A DNA stretch of 64,000 nt from Pseudomonas fluorescens (GTDB lineage Bacteria; Pseudomonadota; Gammaproteobacteria; Pseudomonadales; Pseudomonadaceae): NCBI RefSeq assembly GCF_902497745.1, contig NZ_CABVHJ010000001.1, forward strand, positions 124,001 to 188,000, given 5' to 3'. A program made the position numbers and the translations under genes. The notes under the pieces are model-generated. The model did no database searches. It was not told the origin of the DNA and was given only the letters and a program-made list of their open reading frames with translations. Positions 29,265 through 37,740 of the stretch are shown here, piece after piece (position 1 is the stretch's first letter; each line of letters begins with the position of its first letter).

Positions 29265-30413
29265 TCAGCTCTGCGACGCGGCTTTGGGAAGAATGTCGTT
29301 GGCGACCATCTCGCCGAACGGGCTGACATAACCGGCACTTTTCGGCAGTTCCGGACGCTCGATGTCGAGGTGCGGGAACAGCAGTTCAGCGACGCGATAC
29401 GACTCTTCGAGGTGTGGATAACCGGAGAAGATAAAAGTGTCGATGCCCAGATCGGCGTATTCCTTCACGCGAGCGGCCACGGTCGGGCCATCGCCAACCA
29501 GCGCCGTACCGGCACCGCCGCGCACCAGACCAACACCGGCCCAGAGGTTCGGGCTGACTTCGAGGTTGTCGCGGCTGCCACCGTGCAGCGCGGCCATACG
29601 TTGCTGGCCGACCGAATCGAAACGCGCCAGAGAAGCCTGAGCGCGAGCGATGGTGTCGTCGTCCAGGTGCGAGATCAAACGATCCGCCGCTTGCCACGCT
29701 TCCGCGTTGGTTTCACGGACGATCACGTGCAGACGAATGCCGAAGCGCACGGTGCGGCCGAGCTTTGCGGCTTTGGCGCGAACCTGTGCAATCTTCTCGG
29801 CCACAGCTGCTGGCGGCTCGCCCCAGGTCAGGACCATTTCCACTTGTTCGGCAGCCAAGTCCTGCGCCGCTTCCGAGGAGCCGCCGAAGTACAGCGGCGG
29901 ACGCGGTTGCTGGATCGGCGGATAGAGCAATTTCGCGCCCTTCACGCTGATGTGCTGGCCGTCGTAATCGACGGTTTCGCCTTCCAGCACACGACGCCAG
30001 ATGCGGGTGAATTCCACCGAGGCTTGATAGCGTTCTTCGTGGCTGAGAAACAGACCGTCGCCAGCCAATTCTTCCGGGTCACCGCCAGTCACGAGGTTGA
30101 ACAGCGCACGGCCGCCGGACAGACGATCCAGCGTGGCGGCCTGCCGCGCTGCGACCGTCGGGGAAATGATCCCGGGGCGCAGGGCAACGAGGAACTTCAG
30201 ACGCTGGGTCACCGGGATCAGCGATGCCGCCACCAGCCATGAGTCTTCGCAAGAGCGGCCGGTAGGAATCAGCACGCCGCCGAAACCTAGACGATCCGCC
30301 GCTTGTGCGACCTGTTGCAGATAACCGTGGTCAACGGCGCGAGCGCCTTCGGCGGTGCCAAGGTAATGGCCGTCGCCGTGGGTAGGCAGGAACCAGAAGA
30401 TATTGAGGCTCAT
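29265..30413 (-). CDS. ssuD: FMNH2-dependent alkanesulfonate monooxygenase
   Basis: The 382-residue TIM-barrel luciferase-family enzyme begins [20 protein letters not shown], nearly the E. coli SsuD N-terminus. The conserved active-site cysteine is Cys55 in [10 protein letters not shown], and [11 protein letters not shown] and [11 protein letters not shown] are family segments. It cleaves C-S bonds of alkanesulfonates to aldehyde and sulfite, using FMNH2 supplied by SsuE. AAGGAG precedes the ATG. It lies between ssuA and ssuC in a single operon. Confidence 0.97.
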   Translation of the reverse strand: MSLNIFWFLPTHGDGHYLGTAEGARAVDHGYLQQVAQAADRLGFGGVLIPTGRSCEDSWLVAASLIPVTQRLKFLVALRPGIISPTVAARQAATLDRLSGGRALFNLVTGGDPEELAGDGLFLSHEERYQASVEFTRIWRRVLEGETVDYDGQHISVKGAKLLYPPIQQPRPPLYFGGSSEAAQDLAAEQVEMVLTWGEPPAAVAEKIAQVRAKAAKLGRTVRFGIRLHVIVRETNAEAWQAADRLISHLDDDTIARAQASLARFDSVGQQRMAALHGGSRDNLEVSPNLWAGVGLVRGGAGTALVGDGPTVAARVKEYADLGIDTFIFSGYPHLEESYRVAELLFPHLDIERPELPKSAGYVSPFGEMVANDILPKAASQS

Positions 30414-30438
30414 GGAGTGGTCTCCTTAGGAATTCGAA

Positions 30439-31404
30439 TTACTGCGCTTTAGCCACAGCGGCCGGTGGTGTCCAGATCACATCCTTGATGCTCAGCGGCT
30501 TGGGAATCAGCTTGAGCTGAAAGAACGTGTCAGCGATTTTCTGCTGCGCGGCGACCACTTCCGGAGTCAGGAACAGCGCGCCGTAACCCTGACGTTTCAC
30601 CGAGGTCAGAGTGATGTCCGCCGGCAGGCCGAGCAGTGGCGCAACCTGTTGGGTCACGTCTTCAGGATTGGCTTTCGACCACTCGCCAACGGCGCGCACT
30701 TCCTCAACGAGGGCTTTGATCACCTCAGGATTTTTCTGCGCGTAAGGCTTGGTCGCGAGATAGAACTGGTGGTTGTCGACGATGCCTTTGCCGTCGCGCA
30801 GGGTGTGCGCTTGCAGCTGTTTCTCGGCGGCAGCCTGGTACGGATCCCAGATGACCCAGGCGTCGACGCTGCCACGTTCGAACGCAGCGCGGGCATCGGC
30901 CGGCGGCAGGAATACGGTTTGAATATCGGTGTATTTGAGGCCGGCGTCTTCCAGCGCACGCACCAGCAGGTAGTGAACGTTGGAGCCTTTGTTCAGGGCG
31001 ACTTTCTTGCCCTTGAGATCGGCCACCGATTTGATCGGCGAGTCTTTCGGCACAAGGATCGCTTCGCTGTTCGGCGCTGGCGGTTCGTAGGCGACGTAAA
31101 GCAGATCGGCGCCGGCCGCCTGAGCGAACACCGGTGGAGTTTCGCCAGTGACGCCGAAGTCGATCGAGCCGACGTTCAGGCCTTCCAGCAGTTGCGGGCC
31201 ACCGGGGAATTCAGTCCATTGCACGTCGACGCCTTGGGCAGCCAGACGTTTTTCCAAAGTGCCCTTGGCTTTGAGCAGCACCAGCGTGCCGTACTTCTGA
31301 TAACCGATCCGAAGCGTCTCGGCTTGAGCTTGAGTGATGGCGCCGAAGGTGACAGCCGCAGCAAACAGAGCGACCAGACCACGACGCAAAAATATAGTGC
31401 GCAT
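30439..31404 (-). CDS. ssuA: Periplasmic sulfonate-binding protein
   Basis: The 321-residue SBP has a signal peptide (RRGLVALFAAAVTFGAITQAQA) and mature ETLRIGYQKYGTLVLLKAKGTLEKRL, typical of SsuA. Other family segments are WTEFPGGPQLLEGLNVGSIDFG and the APPADAR-like VFLPPADARAAFERG. The start at 31404 has AAAGGAGAG upstream; the longer frame lacks a signal peptide. It hands aliphatic sulfonates to SsuBC. Confidence 0.95.
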   Translation of the reverse strand: MRTIFLRRGLVALFAAAVTFGAITQAQAETLRIGYQKYGTLVLLKAKGTLEKRLAAQGVDVQWTEFPGGPQLLEGLNVGSIDFGVTGETPPVFAQAAGADLLYVAYEPPAPNSEAILVPKDSPIKSVADLKGKKVALNKGSNVHYLLVRALEDAGLKYTDIQTVFLPPADARAAFERGSVDAWVIWDPYQAAAEKQLQAHTLRDGKGIVDNHQFYLATKPYAQKNPEVIKALVEEVRAVGEWSKANPEDVTQQVAPLLGLPADITLTSVKRQGYGALFLTPEVVAAQQKIADTFFQLKLIPKPLSIKDVIWTPPAAVAKAQ

Positions 31405-31494
31405 AGCGCTCTCCTTTTTGCTGTTGGGTTTTGGCTGCACCTGCTTGGCCGTTAGCGGCTGAGTAAGGTGAGTTACATCAAGTTCGGGTGTGGC

Positions 31495-32088
31495 TTAAAT
31501 GCTCCAGCGAGCACTCAACAAACGTTCGTTCAACAGGCCAGGTTCCAGCGGTTTTGGCCGACGAGCCATGGCGCCGACAAACTGATCCAGCGCTTCGTGC
31601 AGACGCTGCTCCAGCGCCGGGGCCAGTTGCGCGGCGGCACTGCCTTCGCCGTAAGCGATCTGGCTGTCCTCGGCGAAAATCCCCTGGAGCATTTCCTGGG
31701 CTTTCAACGCCGACAACACAGGCTTGAGCGCGTAATCGACCACCAGCATGTGGGCGATGCTGCCGCCAGTGGCCATCGGCAAGACAATCTTGTGGTTCAG
31801 GGCGCGCTCGGGCAGCAGATCCAGCAGCGTCTTCAACGCGCCGGAGAACGACGCTTTGTAAACCGGTGTGGCGATCAACAGGCCGTCGGCATTTTCGATC
31901 TGTTGCAGCAGGTCGAGCACCTTCGGGCTGTCGAAGCGGGCGTGAAGCAAATCTTCGGCCGGGAAATCCCGAATCTGATAACTCACCACTTCCACGCCTT
32001 GCTGCTGCAACCAACGTTGCGAGCGCTCCAGCAGCACCCCGGAACGGGAGCGCAGGCTGGGACTGCCACCGAGTGAGACGACCAGCAT
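31495..32088 (-). CDS. ssuE: NAD(P)H-dependent FMN reductase
   Basis: The 197-residue flavodoxin-like reductase starts [16 protein letters not shown], the phosphate-binding loop of the family. [27 protein letters not shown] is the flavin-binding and dimer motif. It makes FMNH2 for SsuD. It is the first gene of the ssu operon and is preceded by AAGGA. The upstream region is AT-rich and probably carries the sulfate-starvation promoter. The gap of 90 bases to ssuA has only weak secondary structure. Confidence 0.95.
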   Translation of the reverse strand: MLVVSLGGSPSLRSRSGVLLERSQRWLQQQGVEVVSYQIRDFPAEDLLHARFDSPKVLDLLQQIENADGLLIATPVYKASFSGALKTLLDLLPERALNHKIVLPMATGGSIAHMLVVDYALKPVLSALKAQEMLQGIFAEDSQIAYGEGSAAAQLAPALEQRLHEALDQFVGAMARRPKPLEPGLLNERLLSARWSI

Positions 32089-32159
32089 CGAGACAATTCC
32101 TTAAGCGTTACAGGCGATTCGCGGGTTGCGATCTCGCTTCGATGGGAGTGACCTTATCA

Positions 32160-32215
32160 GCAGATTTATATATCCATAAATCATATTTATTCATTTGGTT
32201 ATGCGTTTTGGAGAT
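32160..32215 (-). promoter_or_regulatory. AT-rich candidate promoter/activator region of ssuE
   Basis: This tract of about 50 bases of mostly A/T (TTTATATATCC, ATAAATCATATTTATTCATT) lies 70-130 bases before ssuE in an otherwise GC-rich genome. TTTATTCATT at 32186-32195 recurs at 34928-34937 before the tauA-like gene. CysB/Cbl-type activators use such AT-rich sites in other bacteria; no factor can be assigned here. Confidence 0.4.
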
Positions 32216-32314
32216 ATGCAGTTTAATAAACTGCGGGCGAAAAAAAAGGCCGTCGAAACGGCCCGAAATCCCCTGCTTAGTGGTTCTGAATTCTGTGCTG
32301 CCCGGACTGACGCC

Positions 32315-32379
32315 TTCGCGAGCAGGCTCGCTCCCACAGGGAATCGTGTTTCAAATGTGGGAGCGAGCCTGCTCGCGAA
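32315..32379. repeat. Compact outward-facing REP pair (C-variant core)
   Basis: TTCGCGAGCAGGCTCGCTCC, a 17-base spacer, then TGTGGGAGCGAGCCTGCTCG. It lies between the lsfA stop and the ssuE promoter. Confidence 0.9.
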
Positions 32380-32403
32380 AGGGTGGTGACTACACCGCAA
32401 ATC

Positions 32404-33042
32404 TCACTTGTTCGGCTGTGGCGTCAGGCGCAGGTACGGTTTCACCGCGCGATAGCCCTTCGGAAAGCGCTTTTTGATTTCGTCTTCATCCTTGAGCGAA
32501 GGCACGATCACCACCTCCTCACCGTCCTGCCAGTTGGCCGGGGTGGCCACCTTGTAGTTATCGGTGAGCTGCAGCGAATCGATCACCCGCAGAATCTCGT
32601 GGAAATTACGCCCGGTGCTCGCCGGATAGGTGATGGTCAGACGAATCTTCTTGTTCGGATCGATCACGAACAGCGAACGCACGGTCAGCGTGTCGTTGGC
32701 GTTCGGGTGAATCAGGTCATACAGATCGGACACCTTGCGATCGGCATCGGCCAGGATCGGGAAGTTGACGATGGTGTTCTGGGTCTCGTTGATGTCTTCG
32801 ATCCACTTGTGGTGCGAGTCCACCGGGTCGACCGACAGCGCAATGGCTTTGACGCCGCGCTTGCTGAACTCATCCTTGAGCTTGGCGGTGAAGCCCAGCT
32901 CAGTGGTGCACACCGGGGTAAAGTCCGCCGGGTGGGAGAACAGCACGCCCCAGCTATCGCCCAGCCATTCGTGGAAACGAATCTTGCCGGCGCTGGAGTC
33001 CTGTTCGAAATCGGGGGCGATGTCGCCGAGTCTGAGGCTCAT
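32404..33042 (-). CDS. lsfA: 1-Cys peroxiredoxin of the sulfonate regulon
   Basis: The 212-residue Prx6-type peroxiredoxin has its peroxidatic cysteine at Cys45 in HPADFTPVCTTELG, with DSHHKWIEDI downstream and a long C-terminal arm, as 1-Cys enzymes have. LsfA in P. putida is induced by sulfate limitation and linked to sulfonate desulfonation (established). It lies beside ssuE in P. putida as here. It reduces H2O2 or organic peroxides, perhaps those formed by leaky flavin oxygenases (inference). GGAG precedes the ATG. Confidence 0.93.
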   Translation of the reverse strand: MSLRLGDIAPDFEQDSSAGKIRFHEWLGDSWGVLFSHPADFTPVCTTELGFTAKLKDEFSKRGVKAIALSVDPVDSHHKWIEDINETQNTIVNFPILADADRKVSDLYDLIHPNANDTLTVRSLFVIDPNKKIRLTITYPASTGRNFHEILRVIDSLQLTDNYKVATPANWQDGEEVVIVPSLKDEDEIKKRFPKGYRAVKPYLRLTPQPNK

Positions 33043-33098
33043 GGTGCTGCTCCTGATGAGTTGTTCGAGACGTCAACTGTAGCTCGGGATTTGCCATC

Positions 33099-33128
33099 AT
33101 GAAAAAGAATAAATAACTAGATATCTAG
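33099..33128 (-). promoter_or_regulatory. Candidate lsfA regulatory site: CTAGATATCTAG palindrome and ATTCTTTTTCAT motif
   Basis: The 12-bp perfect palindrome at 33117-33128 sits just upstream of ATTCTTTTTCAT (33099-33110, minus strand), about 60-85 bases before the lsfA ATG. The same 12-mer occurs at 34935-34946 in the tauA/porin intergenic region. Confidence 0.4.
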
Positions 33129-33274
33129 ATCATTAGTGAATATTAAACTTCTGTTCACTGGACGCTCGACGGCATCCCGACGAACATCGCTCGCAAGGTT
33201 CGAGAAGGCCTTGAGTTGCTGTAAAGAGGGAAATTCGGGGAGGGCTTACGGGGGTGGGCCTGACTCGAAAACGC

Positions 33275-33313
33275 AAAAGCCCCGTCCGGCGCGATGCCGG
33301 ACGGGGCTTTTTT
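33275..33313 (-). terminator. Terminator of the OprD-family porin gene
   Basis: The stem GCCCCGTCCGGC/GCCGGACGGGGC with a 5-base loop is flanked by AAAA on the left and TTTTTT on the right. It lies 25 bases beyond the porin stop. Confidence 0.88.
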
Positions 33314-33337
33314 ACATCAACGAATCGAGACGCGCTA

Positions 33338-34738
33338 TTACAGCAGCGGGATCGAGTAGCTGACGATCAGGCGGTTTTCATCCTGGTCACGCTGACCTGG
33401 GATGTCGTTGCGCCAGGTAGCGTTTTTCCACATCAGGCCCAGGTTTTTCAATGGGCCTTCAGGTACGACGTAACCAACGGTCAGGTCGCGTTCCCACTCG
33501 GAACGGCCGGTGGCGTTGACGCTGACCTGGTTGAAACCGACGCGGCCGGTAGTGTCGATATTATCGCCACGCAGGTAAACCAGGCCAGCAGTCAGGCCCG
33601 GGATGCCGACTTTGGCGAAGTCATACGAGTAGCGAGCCTGCCAGGTACGCTCGCCAGCACGGCCGAACTTCTGGATTTGCATGTCAGTGATGGTGTAGTT
33701 CGACGAACCGTCACCCTGGTTCAGCCACGGGAAGTCGCTGTTGCCGTTGCTGACCTGGTAACCGCCACCGAAGGTGTGACCTGCAACGGTGTACAGGAAC
33801 AAGCCGCTGTACAGGTTGTTGTCGACTTTGCCTTTGGTGATGCCAGTGCCGTAGTCACCGGAGGTGAAATAGTTGGCATCGTGACCGTTGGCACCGTCGT
33901 CACGGCTGTTGAAGTAGCGGAAGTCCGACTTCAACACGCCCGGGCCGATTGCCCAGTTGTGAACCAGGCCCAGGAAGTGTTGCTTGTAGAACTGATCCAG
34001 ATTGCCGTAGTAGTACTGAGCAGTCAGATCCTTGTTGATCTTGTAGTCACCACCGGCATAGATGAACTTGTTGCTGTCGCGGCCAGTCGCAGTACGACCG
34101 TTGGCGCCTGCGATCGACAGTTCTTCGTTGTTGCTGGAGTTACGACCTTTGACGTGCTCGATCTGGCCACCAACAAGGGTCAGATCCTTGATTTCCGCCG
34201 AGGTGATCTGGCCACCCTGGAAGGTTTGTGGCAGCAGACGACCATCGTTGGTGATGATGACCGGGTTTTTAGGCTGCAGAGTACCCAGCTTCAATTCGGT
34301 CTGGGAGATCTTGGCCTTGGCAGTCAGACCCAGGCTGGAGAAGTTATCAACCGCTTCACCATTGGATTTGCTTGGGAAAACAGTGCCGCCATAGGAACCG
34401 TAGTTGGTTGCGGTCGCTGGCGAAGCACCGTTAGTACCGCCACCGGAATCCAGACGCACGCCCAACAGGCCGATAGCATCGATACCGAAACCTACGGTGC
34501 CTTGGGTGTAACCGGAGATGAAGCGCAGATCGAAGCCTTGGCCCCATTCTTCTTGCTTGCTCTGAACACGGGCGCGCTTGTTGGCAGGAGCGTTGACGTC
34601 GCCGTCACGGTTATCAGTGTTGATGTAGAAGTTACGCAGCCCCAAAGTAGCTTTGCTGTCTTCGATGAAACCGGCGGCGCCTGCCTGCTGCGCCATAACC
34701 CCTACGGCCACAGCCAGGGCCAAGGTGGACTTGTTCAT
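33338..34738 (-). CDS. OprD-family outer-membrane porin (OprE/OprQ-like)
   Basis: The 466-residue porin has a signal peptide (MNKSTLALAVAVGVMAQQAGA) and mature AGFIEDSKATLGLRNFYINTDNRD. The WGQGFDLRFISGYTQGTVGFGIDAIGLLGVRLDSGGG segment is typical of OprD-family substrate-specific channels, and it ends in a beta-strand as expected. In P. putida a porin of this family lies at the same place between tauA and lsfA, as I recall, so sulfonate or taurine passage is a reasonable guess. GAGAGGAG precedes the ATG. Confidence 0.92.
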   Translation of the reverse strand: MNKSTLALAVAVGVMAQQAGAAGFIEDSKATLGLRNFYINTDNRDGDVNAPANKRARVQSKQEEWGQGFDLRFISGYTQGTVGFGIDAIGLLGVRLDSGGGTNGASPATATNYGSYGGTVFPSKSNGEAVDNFSSLGLTAKAKISQTELKLGTLQPKNPVIITNDGRLLPQTFQGGQITSAEIKDLTLVGGQIEHVKGRNSSNNEELSIAGANGRTATGRDSNKFIYAGGDYKINKDLTAQYYYGNLDQFYKQHFLGLVHNWAIGPGVLKSDFRYFNSRDDGANGHDANYFTSGDYGTGITKGKVDNNLYSGLFLYTVAGHTFGGGYQVSNGNSDFPWLNQGDGSSNYTITDMQIQKFGRAGERTWQARYSYDFAKVGIPGLTAGLVYLRGDNIDTTGRVGFNQVSVNATGRSEWERDLTVGYVVPEGPLKNLGLMWKNATWRNDIPGQRDQDENRLIVSYSIPLL

Positions 34739-35102
34739 GTAAAGCTCCTCTCGTTTCTAATTCTTGTGTTCCTGGCCCTGGGTCTGATGCCCCGGGTCCT
34801 AAGATGCGCGATTAGCGCCAGACCGTGACTGACAAGTCAATCGTAACCTTGTATGTCTACGACCAAGGTCTAATCGCAGTGATTTGGTCCGTGCAGAGTA
34901 AAGATTTCCTGATAAACCCAAAAAGAATTTATTCATTCTTTTTCATATCATTTCGGAATATGGCCAGTATCTTGCCACCTCCGCCGGGAAACAGCGTATC
35001 GGCGACTAAGCTCATTCCTAAATGGTATTTGTTAGCCTTTTTTTATATCGATTAGCTTTGGCGCAACCCCAAATCGTCAAACCCTATCGAAAAGGCGACG
35101 CC
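34739..35102. promoter_or_regulatory. Divergent intergenic region of the porin and tauA-like genes
   Basis: This 364-base region has no credible gene. It holds a perfect 9-bp inverted repeat, AAAAAGAAT-TTATTC-ATTCTTTTT (34920-34943), within an AT-rich stretch, and the shared TTTATTCATT and ATTCTTTTTCAT motifs. The 75-codon frame 34825-35055 has no family features and is treated as chance. Confidence 0.5.
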
Positions 35103-36092
35103 ATGATGGCCAAACGCGCACTATCTAGTCAATTTGTTACAGTTTGTGTGTCGGCGGTGATTAGTTTTTCCGCCCATGCCGCCAACCTCACCGTGGGTTA
35201 TCAAACCGGTATCGACCCGAGCAAAGTCCCCCAGGCCGACGGCGTCTACGAGAAAACCATCGGCGAGAAAATCGACTGGCGTCGCTTCAACAGTGGCCCG
35301 GAAGTTGTGACAGCCATTGCATCCGGCGATGTGCAGATTGGCAATCTCGGTTCCAGCCCGTTGGCCGCCGCCGCTTCACGCAATCTGCCGATTGTGGCGT
35401 TCATCGTTTCAGCGCAGATCAATGCCGCCGAAGCACTGGTGGTGCGTAATGGCAGCGGCATCAATACTCCGCAGGATCTGGTCGGCAAGACCATCGCTAC
35501 TCCCTTCGTTTCCACCTCCCACTACAGTCTGCTCGGTGCCCTCAAGCACTGGGGGCTGGATAGCTCGAAAGTCAAAGTGGTGAACCTGCAACCGGCAGAG
35601 ATCGCAGCGGCGTGGAAACGCGGCGATATTGATGGGGCGTTTGTCTGGTCACCGGCGCTGGGGGAAATCCGCAAGACCGGCAAGACCCTGACCGATGCAG
35701 CACAGGTCGGTCAGTGGGGCGCGCCGACCTTTGAAGTCTGGGTGGCGCGCAAAGACTTTGCCGAGAAGCATCCTGACGTCGTAGCGAAGTTCGCCAAGGT
35801 TACGCTGGACTCATTCGCCGATTACGCGGCGCATAAAGACAGCTGGACGGCCGACTCGGTGCCGGTACAGAAAATCGCCAAACTGACCGGTGCCAATGCC
35901 GCCGATGTGCCGGAATTGCTCGCGGGTTCAGCGTTCCCGGATGCCAAGGCGCAGCAAACCACGGCGCTGCTGGAGGGCGGCACGGCAAAGGCGATTGGCG
36001 AGACGGCGAAGTTTTTGAAGGAACAGGGCAAGGTTGAAACGGTGCTGCCGGATTATTCGCCGTACGTCAGCGCGAAATTCGTGGCGCAATAA
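35103..36092 (+). CDS. tauA: TauA-like taurine/sulfonate-binding protein without its ABC partners
   Basis: The 329-residue periplasmic SBP has a signal peptide ending near SFSAHA. Mature ANLTVGYQTGIDPSKVPQADGVYEK and IGNLGSSPLAAAASRNLPI are TauA-like, as is WSPALGEIRKTGKTL. TauA supplies taurine to TauBC, and TauD then oxidises it. None of tauB, tauC or tauD follows: a REP pair and the converging argA gene come next. It may serve another permease, perhaps SsuBC (inference). Start 35103 or 35106; AAAGG is upstream. Confidence 0.85.
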   Translation: MMAKRALSSQFVTVCVSAVISFSAHAANLTVGYQTGIDPSKVPQADGVYEKTIGEKIDWRRFNSGPEVVTAIASGDVQIGNLGSSPLAAAASRNLPIVAFIVSAQINAAEALVVRNGSGINTPQDLVGKTIATPFVSTSHYSLLGALKHWGLDSSKVKVVNLQPAEIAAAWKRGDIDGAFVWSPALGEIRKTGKTLTDAAQVGQWGAPTFEVWVARKDFAEKHPDVVAKFAKVTLDSFADYAAHKDSWTADSVPVQKIAKLTGANAADVPELLAGSAFPDAKAQQTTALLEGGTAKAIGETAKFLKEQGKVETVLPDYSPYVSAKFVAQ

Positions 36093-36096
36093 AAGC

Positions 36097-36162
36097 TTCG
36101 CGAGCAGGCTCGCTCCCACACTTTGGAATGCATTTTCCTGTGGGAGCGGGCCTGCTCGCGAA
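36097..36162. repeat. Compact outward-facing REP pair (C-variant core)
   Basis: TTCGCGAGCAGGCTCGCTCC, spacer with TTTGGAATGCATTTTCC, then TGTGGGAGCGGGCCTGCTCG. It stands immediately after the tauA-like gene, where tauB would be expected. Confidence 0.9.
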
Positions 36163-36176
36163 TGGAGCGACGAGGT

Positions 36177-37475
36177 TTATAGGGTCTTTTCGAAGATCTT
36201 CGAATTACGCTGAAAGTTGTACAGCGACGCCCGCGCCGCTGGCAGGCGCTCGACACTGCTCGGTTCGAATCCACGCTCGCGGAACCAGTGCGCGGTGCGC
36301 GTGGTGAGGACGAACAAGGTCTTCAAACCCTGCGCCCGCGCTCGGGTCTCGATGCGCTCGAGTAGTTCATCACCGCGACCGCCATGGCGGTACTCCGGAT
36401 TCACCGCCAGACACGCCAGCTCACCGGCATCGGAATCAGCAATCTGATACAGCGCCGCACAGGCGATGATCATGCCTTCACGCTCGACCACACTGAACTG
36501 TTCGATCTCGCGTTCCAGCACTTCGCGCGAACGACGCACCAGAATCCCCTGCTCTTCCAGCGGGCTGATCAAGTCGAGCAAACCGCCGACGTCTTCAATC
36601 GCCGCCTCACGGACCAGTTCGAACTGCTCTTGCGCGACCAGCGTACCGCCACCGTCACGGGTGAACAGTTCGGTCAGCAGCGCGCCATCCTCGGCGTAAC
36701 TGACGATATGGCTGCGCGCCACGCCGCCACGGCAAGCTTCGGCGGCGGCATCGAGCAGTTCCGCCTGATAGTTGCTGCCCAGACGCAGCAAGTGTGCAGG
36801 CACCTGTTGTGGACGCAGTTCGCGCACCAGCTTGCCGTTCTCGTCGATCAGGCCGAGGTCGGCGCCGAACAGCAGCAGTTTGTCTGCGCCGAGGTCAATG
36901 GCGGCGCGGGTGGCGACGTCTTCGCAGGCGAGGTTGAAGATTTCACCGGTCGGCGAGTAGCCCAACGGTGACAGCAGCACGATCGAACGCTCATCGAGTA
37001 GGCGGTTGATACCCTTGCGGTCGACCCGGCGCACTTCGCCGGTGTGGTGATAGTCGACGCCTTCCAGCACGCCGATCGGCCGCGCGGTAACGAGGTTGCC
37101 GCTGGCTACGCGCAGACGCGAACCCTGCATCGGCGACGAAGCCATGTCCATCGACAAACGTGCTTCGATGGCAATGCGCAATTGGCCAACCGCATCGATC
37201 ACACATTCCAGGGTTGCAGCATCGGTGATGCGCATGCCGTGGTGGTAATGCGGGGTCAGGCCACGGGCGGCGAGACGGGTTTCGATCTGCGGACGCGAAC
37301 CGTGTACCAACACCAGCCGCACGCCAAGGCTGTGCAGCAGGACGATGTCGTGAACGATGTTGCCGAAATTCGGATGCTCAACGCCGTCGCCAGGCAGCAT
37401 GACGACGAAGGTGCAGTCGCGGTGGGCATTGATGTAAGGAGACGCGTGGCGAAGCCAATTGACGTATTCGGGCAT
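36177..37475 (-). CDS. argA: Amino-acid N-acetyltransferase (N-acetylglutamate synthase)
   Basis: The 432-residue classical ArgA has an N-terminal amino-acid-kinase-like domain (VVMLPGDGVEHPNFGNIVHDI, LLSPLGYSPTGEIFNL) that binds arginine for feedback control. A C-terminal GNAT domain follows (about residues 290-432), with acetyl-CoA segment VNPEYRHGGRGDELLERIETRA and LTTRTAHWFRERGF. It makes N-acetylglutamate from glutamate and acetyl-CoA, the first step of arginine synthesis. It lies near argE on the same strand, separated by a REPIN. Confidence 0.97.
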   Translation of the reverse strand: MPEYVNWLRHASPYINAHRDCTFVVMLPGDGVEHPNFGNIVHDIVLLHSLGVRLVLVHGSRPQIETRLAARGLTPHYHHGMRITDAATLECVIDAVGQLRIAIEARLSMDMASSPMQGSRLRVASGNLVTARPIGVLEGVDYHHTGEVRRVDRKGINRLLDERSIVLLSPLGYSPTGEIFNLACEDVATRAAIDLGADKLLLFGADLGLIDENGKLVRELRPQQVPAHLLRLGSNYQAELLDAAAEACRGGVARSHIVSYAEDGALLTELFTRDGGGTLVAQEQFELVREAAIEDVGGLLDLISPLEEQGILVRRSREVLEREIEQFSVVEREGMIIACAALYQIADSDAGELACLAVNPEYRHGGRGDELLERIETRARAQGLKTLFVLTTRTAHWFRERGFEPSSVERLPAARASLYNFQRNSKIFEKTL

Positions 37476-37643
37476 GAACCTGGGCCTGTAATAAATAGCA
37501 GCCTAAAAAGGGGCGAAACGGAAAACGCACAGCGGGCTGATGGTTATCGTCGGAACAGGCTTGGCGACACGCGCGCTCTCCTCATGAATACGGGTTGGGA
37601 TGATGGCAATTTACAGCGTTTGATCAGGCAAAACACAGATCCC

Positions 37644-37735
37644 TTGTGGGAGCGAGCTTGCTCGCGAAAGCGTTGTGTCAGATACATCAATGTCGATTGA
37701 GCCGACGCATTCGCGAGCAAGCTCGCTCCCACAAG
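37644..37735. repeat. REPIN: inward-facing REP pair
   Basis: TTGTGGGAGCGAGCTTGCTC is on the left and its inverted copy ends near 37735, abutting the argE stop. The spacer has GTGTCAGATACAT...ATTGAGCC. Confidence 0.9.
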
Positions 37736-37740
37736 GTGCA

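Noticed and set aside
34825..35055. 75-codon frame in the porin/tauA intergenic region
   Set aside because: It crosses the AT-rich promoter tract, lacks a ribosome site and has no family likeness.
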